38,171 nucleotides of DNA from positions 1 to 38,171 of the forward strand of contig CAIMXI010000138.1 in NCBI GenBank assembly GCA_903845365.1, in the 5' to 3' direction. A model generated the notes under the pieces. The model did not search any database, was not told the DNA's origin, and worked only from the letters and a program-made list of their open reading frames with translations. The position numbers and the translations under genes are program-made. Source of the stretch: an uncultured Geobacteraceae bacterium (GTDB lineage Bacteria > Desulfobacterota > Desulfuromonadia > Geobacterales > Pseudopelobacteraceae). This document shows, one piece after another, positions 31,923 through 38,171 of this stretch (within the stretch, counting starts at the first letter, position 1; each line of letters opens with the position of its first letter).

Positions 31923-33077
31923 ATGATTGTACTTGGTAAATTATTCTATTTTATTTTAGCCCTCGGCCCTCTGATTTTTGTGCACGAACTGGGTCATTTT
32001 CTGCTGGCTAAATTTTTTGGCGTACGGGTAGAAAAATTCTCTCTCGGGTTTGGTCCGAAGCTGTTAGGCAAAAAAATCGGCGATACCGAGTATCTGCTTT
32101 CTGCCTTCCCTCTTGGCGGCTACGTCAAAATGTTCGGCGAGGGTGGCTATATTGAAGGCGGTGCAGTTCATACCTCTGACGGGGTAGACAATATACCGGC
32201 TGAAAAACTGCCAATGGAAACTCTCCGTGAATTGACTGATGACGAGAAAAAATTCTCATTTGCTCACAAGCCAGTGCTGGTTCGCATTGCCATTGTCATC
32301 GCCGGACCGGCGTTCAACATGCTCTTTGCCTGGCTCATCTTCGTAGTACTCTGCATGGTTGGCGTGCCTACCGTTACGACTAAAATCGGCGAAGCTCTTA
32401 AGGACAAACCGGCCGCCAAGGCGGGAATACAAAAAGGTGATGTTGTCGCTGCCATTAATAACATGCCGGTCTATCGCTGGGATCAGATCGCCGAAGGTGT
32501 GGCTGCCAGCAAAGGGGAACCGCTGGTATTATCCGTGAAACGCGGCGTCCAGTTACTCTCTTTTACCATTACTCCCGAACCGCGCGTTTCAAAGAATCTA
32601 TTCGGCGAAAAAGTTGACGGTTTTGCCGTCGGGGTGGCATCGGCTGGTGAAGTGATCACCGAATACTTCGGCCCACTGGATGCTCTGGTTAAAGGAACCG
32701 AGCAGACCGGGAAAGTAATTGGGCTTACCTTCATGTCGCTGGTCAAGATGGCTCAACGTGTCGTGCCGATGGACAGTGTCGGCGGCCCGATCATGATCGC
32801 GGATATGGCGGGGAAGATGGCTGAATCCGGAGGCACCAGCTTCCTGGCTTTTATTGCGCTGATTTCCATCAACCTTGGTGTGCTCAATCTTCTGCCGATA
32901 CCGGTGCTGGATGGCGGGCATCTGTTGTTCTTTTTCGCGGAACTTGTCTTCCGTCGTCCGGTACCGCAAAAGGTTCGTGAATATGCCCAGCAGATCGGGA
33001 TGGCGCTGTTGCTCGGTCTTATGGTGCTTGCTTTCTACAACGATATTATCAGGTATTTCGTCACCCGTACGGGGTAG
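31923..33077 (+). CDS. rseP: RIP metalloprotease RseP (site-2 protease, M50)
   Basis: The 384-residue membrane protease begins at ATG 31923, one base after the dxr stop. The zinc site HELGH (His21, Glu22, His25) lies in the first membrane helix; a second metal-site motif NLLPIPVLDGGH lies in a C-terminal helix. A PDZ domain sits between (about residues 160-240), preceded by a loop typical of the family. It cuts membrane-embedded anti-sigma factors or leftover signal peptides within the lipid bilayer. It is in the conserved dxr-rseP order. Confidence 0.96.
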   Translation: MIVLGKLFYFILALGPLIFVHELGHFLLAKFFGVRVEKFSLGFGPKLLGKKIGDTEYLLSAFPLGGYVKMFGEGGYIEGGAVHTSDGVDNIPAEKLPMETLRELTDDEKKFSFAHKPVLVRIAIVIAGPAFNMLFAWLIFVVLCMVGVPTVTTKIGEALKDKPAAKAGIQKGDVVAAINNMPVYRWDQIAEGVAASKGEPLVLSVKRGVQLLSFTITPEPRVSKNLFGEKVDGFAVGVASAGEVITEYFGPLDALVKGTEQTGKVIGLTFMSLVKMAQRVVPMDSVGGPIMIADMAGKMAESGGTSFLAFIALISINLGVLNLLPIPVLDGGHLLFFFAELVFRRPVPQKVREYAQQIGMALLLGLMVLAFYNDIIRYFVTRTG

Positions 33078-33079
33078 CG

Positions 33080-33814
33080 ATGAAGATCATTGCCATCGAT
33101 ACATCTACATCTTTTGCAACTATTGCTGTTGCTGTTGACGAGCAGGTCGTTGCCGAATCTCTGCTGAACACCGACCGCACCCTGTCTGCACGCCTCGTAG
33201 CCGAAATTGAGCGACTTCTGACAACGGCTGGCCTGTCGTTTCACGATATTGACATTTTCGCTGCGTCCATAGGTCCCGGTTCCTTCACCGGCGTCCGTGG
33301 TGGTATAGCAGTAATTCAGGGTCTGGCGCTGGCAACCGGCAAGCGGTGTGCGGGATATTCTTCCCTGGCACTGCTTGCGATGAATTTTTCTCTTTCGACC
33401 AATCTGATATGTCCGCTGCTTGACGCCCGAAAGAGCGAAGTGTACGCCGCACTCTTTGATTGTTCATCTGTCATCCCTGCTCCACGCATCACCGATGATG
33501 TCCTTTCACCTGCCAAACTTCTCGAACGTATTGCTTCTGTCACCACCAAACAGGTTATCTTCGTCGGCGACGGGGCGGTGCGCTATCACGATCTCATCGC
33601 CGAGCAACTGGGCGACCGGGCTATTTTTGCTTCATACCCATTCAACTCGCCGCGTGCCGCCAACGGCACATTACTGGCGTTACGCTCTTGCCGGTGTGGC
33701 GCTCTGCTGGAGCCTCCGCACCTGCTGCCGCTCTACCTGCGGGCATCAGACGCCGAACTTAACCGGTCGAAGAACAGACCCGATTTGACTGGAACACATA
33801 ACGCACTACTATAA
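33080..33814 (+). CDS. tsaB: tRNA threonylcarbamoyladenosine biosynthesis protein TsaB
   Basis: The 244-residue ASKHA-fold protein starts IIAIDTSTSFATIAV and contains IGPGSFTGVRGGIAVIQGLA and LLDARKSEVYAALF, all standard for TsaB. It is the non-catalytic dimer partner of TsaD in making t6A37 on ANN-decoding tRNAs. It begins 2 bases after the rseP stop and ends the tight operon; the following gene starts 13 bases later with its own ribosome-binding site. Confidence 0.95.
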   Translation: MKIIAIDTSTSFATIAVAVDEQVVAESLLNTDRTLSARLVAEIERLLTTAGLSFHDIDIFAASIGPGSFTGVRGGIAVIQGLALATGKRCAGYSSLALLAMNFSLSTNLICPLLDARKSEVYAALFDCSSVIPAPRITDDVLSPAKLLERIASVTTKQVIFVGDGAVRYHDLIAEQLGDRAIFASYPFNSPRAANGTLLALRSCRCGALLEPPHLLPLYLRASDAELNRSKNRPDLTGTHNALL

Positions 33815-33827
33815 ATGGAGATCCGAT

Positions 33828-35318
33828 ATGAAAGATTTGAAGCCAATTCTTGTATCACTGATGCTTTTACTGATTATTTCCGGAATTGCGTATGCAGAGC
33901 CGATCAAAACCCACGTGGCACAATTCAATGTAGCTGGCGGCACCAACAACCAGGAGCTAAAAAAGTCTCTGCAGGAGATTCTGACTTCGCGACTTAGTCC
34001 CGAACAGACCGCACTCGTTGAAAATCCGGAGCAGGCCGAGCTTCAGATCATCGGCAGTTACGCGCAGTTTGGAAAGATGTTCAGCCTTGACGTCCTCATA
34101 AAGAGCCGTGGGAATGGCAGCCTGATAAAAGTGTTCGAGCAGGGGGAGAGTCAGGAAGACGTTATCCCCGCGATGGGGCGGCTGGCGAAAAAAATTGACG
34201 CTGAGCTGGCAAAGAGGCCGGCATCTGTTGTCTTAGATCGGCAAGCGCCTGTTAAAACTGCACCTGAACCATCGAGCGGAATTTCATTGCAGCTCGTAAA
34301 AGAACAGTATGTTGTCAGATCAGAGCCTTCAAGGGAGCAAACGGCGTACGCCTGGTCAAGTGCCCCGTTTGAGGGGGTATTCAACGGTATCGCCACAGGC
34401 CGCACACTCCCTTCCGGAGAGAGGGAGCTGTTCGTGTCGGGGGAGCAGACGATCCGGGCGTATCTAAAAGGGAAGGAACTTAATCTCGTTGCTGAAGTCG
34501 CGCTTCCTCCGTCCTTGAAAATTCTCGCTCTCGACTCTGCCGACCTTGATAAGGACGGCAGACCGGAGCTGTACGTTACAATCATAGAGAGGGAAACTCC
34601 TGCCTCACGTGTGTATCAATTTAACGGTACAACCTTCGGGATGATCGCTGAAAAATTGCCCTGGTTTTTCCGCTCAATCGGCAATGATATGCGTTCCCGC
34701 ACAGTGTATGCGCAAGAAATTGATAACGATGGCTCATACTATGGTGGAGTAAAAGAGTTGGCAAAATCAGGTGCCCATTTTATGGTAAAAGGGGCTGAGA
34801 CACTCCCCGCTTCAGCAAACCTGTTCAACTTCAGCCGACTGATTGGAGTCGGACCCAAAAGTTCCAAGGATCATGTTGTCGTTCTTGTTGAGGACGGTTA
34901 CCTCACCATCTACCCGCCTGATGGAACTGAAGTGTGGAAAAGCGGAGAAAAGTATGGCGGATCGGAAAGTTTTTTCAAGAAGGAGAAAACGTATCGTCGC
35001 TCAAGCGGCGACCTCGTTCGGTGGACTTTTCTGGAACAGAGAATCACTCTGTTAAAGGATGGGACGCTGCTTGTCCCCCGTAATGAGGGAACTTTCACTA
35101 TTGGCAACAACCGCTCTTTCGATAAATACAGCCTCTTCGCATTCGAATGGACCGGTGCAGTACTGAAGGAGAAGTGGCATACGCGCATCTCCCCCGGGTA
35201 TCTGGCGGATTATTCGTTTGACCAGTCCGCCGGTGAGATTTTATTGCTGGAAGTAGTTAAGAAACCGGGGATGTTTGCCAAAGGAAAGTCAGTTATCTCG
35301 ATACACAAAATTGATTAG
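33828..35318 (+). CDS. Secreted protein with FG-GAP/VCBS-like repeats, function unknown
   Basis: The 496-residue product has a signal peptide (residues 1-23, ending IAYA) and GGAGATCC ahead of the ATG. Residues 25-125 look like a small alpha/beta domain (AELQIIGSYAQFGKMFSLDV), similar to those that sense or assemble at the outer membrane. The rest is beta-rich, with one Ca-binding FG-GAP-type loop (LDSADLDKDGRPELYV) and a second weaker one (EIDNDGSYYG), as in beta-propellers. It is probably periplasmic or surface-exposed. The 13-base spacing from tsaB suggests co-transcription with the rseP operon, which may indicate an envelope role. I do not recognise a named family. Confidence 0.75.
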   Translation: MKDLKPILVSLMLLLIISGIAYAEPIKTHVAQFNVAGGTNNQELKKSLQEILTSRLSPEQTALVENPEQAELQIIGSYAQFGKMFSLDVLIKSRGNGSLIKVFEQGESQEDVIPAMGRLAKKIDAELAKRPASVVLDRQAPVKTAPEPSSGISLQLVKEQYVVRSEPSREQTAYAWSSAPFEGVFNGIATGRTLPSGERELFVSGEQTIRAYLKGKELNLVAEVALPPSLKILALDSADLDKDGRPELYVTIIERETPASRVYQFNGTTFGMIAEKLPWFFRSIGNDMRSRTVYAQEIDNDGSYYGGVKELAKSGAHFMVKGAETLPASANLFNFSRLIGVGPKSSKDHVVVLVEDGYLTIYPPDGTEVWKSGEKYGGSESFFKKEKTYRRSSGDLVRWTFLEQRITLLKDGTLLVPRNEGTFTIGNNRSFDKYSLFAFEWTGAVLKEKWHTRISPGYLADYSFDQSAGEILLLEVVKKPGMFAKGKSVISIHKID

Positions 35319-35471
35319 TGTTGCGGATATCATCCTAGCCATTGTCCCCGGGCATCACGAGGGATCAGTATGCGTATAGAAGAGATATGATGGCCGGTCT
35401 GTATATTCGTGAACTGTTGATGAGAGCAGAAATACAATGCTGAACAAGTTGTTTTTTAAATCGGAGGCACT

Positions 35472-36668
35472 ATGTTAACCGAAGATCAACTGAAACAATT
35501 GTTGTCAGATTTGGAATCTGATCGCGTTGAACGCACGATTTCCACTTCAAAAACAGATAAATTTGCCGAGGCCGTTTGTGCTTTTGCCAACGACTTCCCC
35601 AATCACCGCCAGCCCGGATATCTACTTATTGGCGTGGATGACAGCGGCATGCCAAACGGACTTACTGTCACTGACGACATTCTCAAAAACCTTGCAGCTC
35701 TTCGTTCTGACGGCAATATCCAGCCCATGCCCGCTTTGACTGTGGGGAAATTCGCCCTGGATGGGGGCGATGTGGCGGTCGTAGAGGTGCAGCCTGCCGA
35801 TCTGCCGCCGGTGCGCTACAAGGGGAAAGTTTGGATTCGTATAGGCCCACGTCGCGGTACCGCCACAGAGCAGGAAGAGCGGATTCTTATTGAACGCCGT
35901 ATTTCCTTTGCCCGAAGTTTTGACGCACAACCCTGCCGTCAGGCCACGCTGGATGAACTGGATGCCGCCCGCTTTCTGGTGGGGTATCTAAAAAAAGTCA
36001 TTGCACCCGACGTGATTGCGGAAAATGGCCGCACACTTGAACAGCAACTTGCCGGCCTGAGCTTTTTCGACCTCAACCATCAATGCCCTACCAATGCCGG
36101 TGTGCTGTTGTTTTGCGATCGCCCGACCCGTTTTCTTCCGGGCGCATATATTCAATTTCTGCGTATTTCAGGGAATGAGCCGACCTGCCCTGTCCATTTT
36201 GATCGCAAGGTGGAGGGTGATCTTGACACCATGATGCAAACCCTTGACATGCTGATAGATGTCAACAATCGGCAATGGCCGGAAGCTGTTTCCACTCTTC
36301 GTGAGGAAATGCGGGCAGAGTATCCCCGTACCGCTTTACGCGAGCTTATCCTTAACTCCATGATGCACCGTTCGTATCAATCACATACGCCGACTCGTGT
36401 TTACTGGTTTGATGACTATATCGAAATTTCCAACCCCGGTGGACTGTATGGCGAAGCGACGCCGGAACATTTCCCGTTTCGCAACGATTACCGCAACCCG
36501 GTTGTGGCCAGTGCCTTATTCGCGCTTGGGTATGTTAATCGCTATGGTCAGGGGATTTTACGCGCCCAGAAGGCTTTGACCGAAAATGGCAACCCGCCGC
36601 CTAAATTCGATTTTGACCCTCATTGGTTCAGTGTGCGGATTGATAAAAGGACTGAAAAAAAACAATGA
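35472..36668 (+). CDS. AlbA_2 domain protein with GHKL-type ATPase C-terminal part
   Basis: The 398-residue protein starts behind TCGGAGGCACT. The N-terminal 130 residues are an AlbA_2 (Schlafen-type) nucleic-acid-binding domain: [43 protein letters not shown]. The C-terminal half has a HATPase-like domain with [26 protein letters not shown] and [10 protein letters not shown], the usual RecG-like/transcription-regulator arrangement. Such proteins are common in mobile and defence regions and are thought to bind nucleic acid or act as ATP-dependent regulators; no reaction can be claimed. Its stop overlaps the start of a DUF1156 methylase fragment (ATGA), so the pair was once an operon. The 153 bases before it hold no gene. 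Confidence 0.85.
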   Translation: MLTEDQLKQLLSDLESDRVERTISTSKTDKFAEAVCAFANDFPNHRQPGYLLIGVDDSGMPNGLTVTDDILKNLAALRSDGNIQPMPALTVGKFALDGGDVAVVEVQPADLPPVRYKGKVWIRIGPRRGTATEQEERILIERRISFARSFDAQPCRQATLDELDAARFLVGYLKKVIAPDVIAENGRTLEQQLAGLSFFDLNHQCPTNAGVLLFCDRPTRFLPGAYIQFLRISGNEPTCPVHFDRKVEGDLDTMMQTLDMLIDVNNRQWPEAVSTLREEMRAEYPRTALRELILNSMMHRSYQSHTPTRVYWFDDYIEISNPGGLYGEATPEHFPFRNDYRNPVVASALFALGYVNRYGQGILRAQKALTENGNPPPKFDFDPHWFSVRIDKRTEKKQ

Positions 36669-36769
36669 CCATCAAATCCCCCAAGAAACTTATCGAAGTT
36701 GCCCTGCCTCTGGATGCCATAAATGCCGCTTGTACAAAGGAGAAGTCTATCCGCTGGCAAATGTTATAG
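36665..36769 (+). pseudogene. N-terminal fragment of a DUF1156 adenine-specific DNA methylase
   Basis: The ATG overlaps the AlbA_2 gene stop. The 34-codon frame opens [20 protein letters not shown] then ACTKEKSIR, the very conserved beginning of DUF1156 methylases, which in intact proteins continues into the methylase body (about 900 residues). Here it turns into WQML and a TAG. The rest of the gene is gone. From memory, DUF1156 methylases occur with DUF499, DUF3780 and helicase genes in suspected phage-defence loci, which suggests that this was the edge of such a locus. Confidence 0.7.
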
Positions 36770-36825
36770 TGAGTGAATATTTAACCCGCTTGGTTAGTAG
36801 GTAGTATCGAATAACCACCAGTATT

Positions 36826-36964
36826 TCTTGTGCTTTTTGTGCTTTTTTGCGGCTAAATGATTTTTATAGGTTCAAGTATTTTGTCTGTTGCATTCAGCTT
36901 TTGGCTTCCCCCCGTTTTCCGTTTTTAAAGATTTTCTCCGCGATCTCCGCGCCTCCGCGTGAGA
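36826..36964. repeat. Two short motif-repeat tracts in a gene-free stretch
   Basis: Between 36770 and 36999 no gene is supported. At 36826-36852 a tract repeats TTGTGCTTTT, and at 36935-36964 a tract repeats CTCCGCG three times, ending GAGA. Both resemble dispersed repeat motifs often seen next to accessory genes in environmental bacteria. Confidence 0.4.
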
Positions 36965-36999
36965 CAGGTTTTGACGTAAGATTTTATTGGAGCTTCAGT

Positions 37000-37257
37000 A
37001 TGAAAAAAAAGAGGAAGATGGCTGGCACAAAAAAACAGAAAGTTGATGAGAGCAATCGAGAGGAGGATCTTCTCCTTCTCGCAAAATTAGAGAAGGAATA
37101 TGAAGCCGCGCAAGAGGAATTGTTGCATTGTCAAGCGTTGAAAATATATGCCAAGGCGCGAATGGACGAGACTGAGAGGCGGATCAAAGAATTAACGCCA
37201 TTAGTTGCGCTTTCAGAGAAGCCTTTTAATGCTGCAGATTCATACGAAGACAGATAG
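37000..37257 (+). CDS. 85-residue charged coiled-coil protein
   Basis: The ATG at 37000 is chosen because TTGGAGC lies just upstream; the frame is open farther to 36847 but runs through repeat DNA there. After a very basic start (KKKRKMAGTKKQK) the middle is a Leu/Glu-rich heptad helix (LLLLAKLEKEYEAAQEELL, then DETERRIKELTPL) that should form a coiled coil. The C-terminus is short and polar. No signal peptide or membrane segment is present. No family is recognised. It faces the DUF2442/DUF4160 pair convergently, 24 bases apart. Confidence 0.55.
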   Translation: MKKKRKMAGTKKQKVDESNREEDLLLLAKLEKEYEAAQEELLHCQALKIYAKARMDETERRIKELTPLVALSEKPFNAADSYEDR

Positions 37258-37281
37258 TGTGCGCCGTGTGCGGATGTCTAT

Positions 37282-37728
37282 CTACGCAGCCTCTTTCATG
37301 CCCTCACTGCTCCACCCTTTACAGGCAAGAGCAACCACACGGGGAACCGGTCTGGCTCCGGTACGATATTGGCTGATGGTACGGCGGGAAAGGCCAATGG
37401 CTTTGGCTGCTTCGGCAAGAGAAAGGGCGTGGCTGTCCTGCCACTGGCGAAAGCGGACATTTTCAATCATGTCGGATTGTTCAAGTGACAGCTCAAAAAA
37501 GCGGTCGCAATCAAGAGACATGCCGCAGTTCCATTCCAGGGTAAAGCCCCAATCGGCAATCTGGGCAGTGGCGCATTCTTCTGCGGATTCCAGTGGTGCA
37601 AAGGCCGGATAGTTTTTTATTACGTCACGCATGGAGACAGTTGCGGTTCTTCCGTCGGTGAAGGTTGCGGAAACAATAAGATCAGGAAGAACGGTCACGT
37701 TCAGTAGTCGGGGAGTCTGTTTTTTCAT
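37282..37728 (-). CDS. DUF2442 protein with C-terminal helix-turn-helix domain
   Basis: The 148-residue protein has a DUF2442 N-terminal domain (RLLNVTVLPDLIVSATFTDG, the Trp-containing ADWGFTLEWNCGM segment). A short linker leads to a helix-turn-helix (LSLAEAAKAIGLSRRTISQYR) close to the C-terminus. The pattern resembles a regulatory antitoxin: DUF2442 proteins are often encoded beside DUF4160 proteins in toxin-antitoxin-like pairs. It starts 3 bases after the DUF4160 stop, with AAGAGGT overlapping that stop as its ribosome-binding site. A DNA-binding, self-repressing role is inferred. Confidence 0.85.
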   Translation of the reverse strand: MKKQTPRLLNVTVLPDLIVSATFTDGRTATVSMRDVIKNYPAFAPLESAEECATAQIADWGFTLEWNCGMSLDCDRFFELSLEQSDMIENVRFRQWQDSHALSLAEAAKAIGLSRRTISQYRTGARPVPRVVALACKGWSSEGMKEAA

Positions 37729-37731
37729 GTT

Positions 37732-37968
37732 TTACCTCTTTTCAGGGCTTCCCATCGCTTGCCAGGCTGCCAGTACGATGGAGTTGTTAGCGGCGATCCA
37801 TGCAGCAGCTTCGACAATGATACGGGATGGGACACCGGAGTTGATAGCGGTGCCGTCAAGAAACAGCACGGCTTTACCGTCAGGATGAAGCAGATGGACA
37901 TGCACCGGCGGATGTTCCGCCCATTGCACTTTAAGTATCCACCCATTTCCGGTAAGTATTTTGCCCAT
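37732..37968 (-). CDS. DUF4160 domain protein
   Basis: The 78-residue protein has the DUF4160 pattern: WAEHPPVHVHLLHPDGKAV in the middle, here His-rich (HPPVHVH), then AAAWIAANN near the end. Its partner DUF2442-HTH gene follows 3 bases later. DUF4160/DUF2442 pairs occur widely in accessory regions and behave in silico like small toxin-antitoxin modules; which partner is harmful is not established. The ATG is at 37968; the region upstream is AT-rich and could hold the promoter. Confidence 0.82.
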   Translation of the reverse strand: MGKILTGNGWILKVQWAEHPPVHVHLLHPDGKAVLFLDGTAINSGVPSRIIVEAAAWIAANNSIVLAAWQAMGSPEKR

Positions 37969-38049
37969 GTAAAAAATAATAGGGAAATAATTTCTCTATG
38001 TCAACAGCAATATAACGAGGAAGCACCTAATTCTGCTTTGTCACATTAC

Positions 38050-38171
38050 GTCACGTAGTGACTGATTGATGGTAGCCCGGCGTTTTAACGCCGGGATCGA
38101 GGCAGAATAGTCATTTCGTCACGTACGTGACGACTGAAATTGTGGCATTTGAATCCGGGGAATGAATTCCC
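38050..38171. repeat. Cluster of four palindromes at the window edge
   Basis: A GTCAC/GTGAC inverted repeat lies at 38050-38062. A 9-bp stem CCCGGCGTT with a 2-base loop lies at 38076-38095. CGTCACGTACGTGACG, a perfect 16-bp palindrome, lies at 38117-38132. GGGAAT/ATTCCC lies at 38158-38171 and may continue past the window. They are of a different sequence type from the cluster at 5882-6332. No gene is present between 37969 and the end. Confidence 0.7.

Overview
The window looks like chromosomal DNA from a member of the Geobacterales (Desulfuromonadota). The main reason is the run rpsB-tsf-pyrH-frr-uppS-cdsA-dxr-rseP-tsaB, together with asd-leuB, a reverse rubrerythrin, DUF1566/Ig-rich secreted proteins and abundant short palindromic repeats. 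This assignment rests on remembered gene order and protein style, not on a search.

Layout. 1-3336: 5'-incomplete, probably 3'-truncated Eco57I-type adenine methylase of a restriction/defence locus, with an AT-rich C-terminal half. 3364-5731: two-gene IS91-like element (HUH transposase plus tyrosine recombinase). 5725-6332: gene graveyard with a KilA-N fragment, a HepT-like toxin fragment and a cluster of REP-like palindromes. 6368-13411: a 2347-residue secreted multidomain protein. 13433-20426: a minus-strand block with rubrerythrin, 2-oxoglutarate dehydrogenase E1, a secreted nuclease, a U32 protein and a Nudix hydrolase. 20427-22114: decayed accessory DNA holding a Phd/PIN toxin-antitoxin pair between 64-bp direct repeats, and a 56-residue orphan gene. 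22206-24430: asd and leuB (minus). 24613-33814: a membrane pseudo-receiver protein, then the translation/envelope/isoprenoid housekeeping cluster (plus). 33828-38171: a secreted beta-propeller-like protein, an AlbA_2/ATPase-like gene coupled to a truncated DUF1156 methylase, a small coiled-coil protein, a DUF2442-HTH/DUF4160 pair and terminal palindromes.

The most notable observation is in the giant secreted protein. Its two N-terminal DUF1566 modules end in matching 55/56-codon blocks (6803-6967 and 7319-7486). The invariant stretches are identical even at silent sites, while differences cluster in NNC-type codons; 25 of 30 mismatches in the ungapped part have an A in one copy. That is the signature of variable repeats written by a diversity-generating retroelement (DGR) from one shared template. 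No reverse transcriptase or template repeat is visible here, so the system would have to act from elsewhere or be lost. The protein would then be a displayed, self-diversifying binder: two variable C-type-lectin-like heads, an Ig-like stalk of eight repeats, a C13/caspase-like protease domain and a C-terminal dockerin.

The two ends of the window are accessory or defence DNA in several stages of decay. The centre is conserved housekeeping DNA in which cdsA appears to start at a non-canonical ATC codon.
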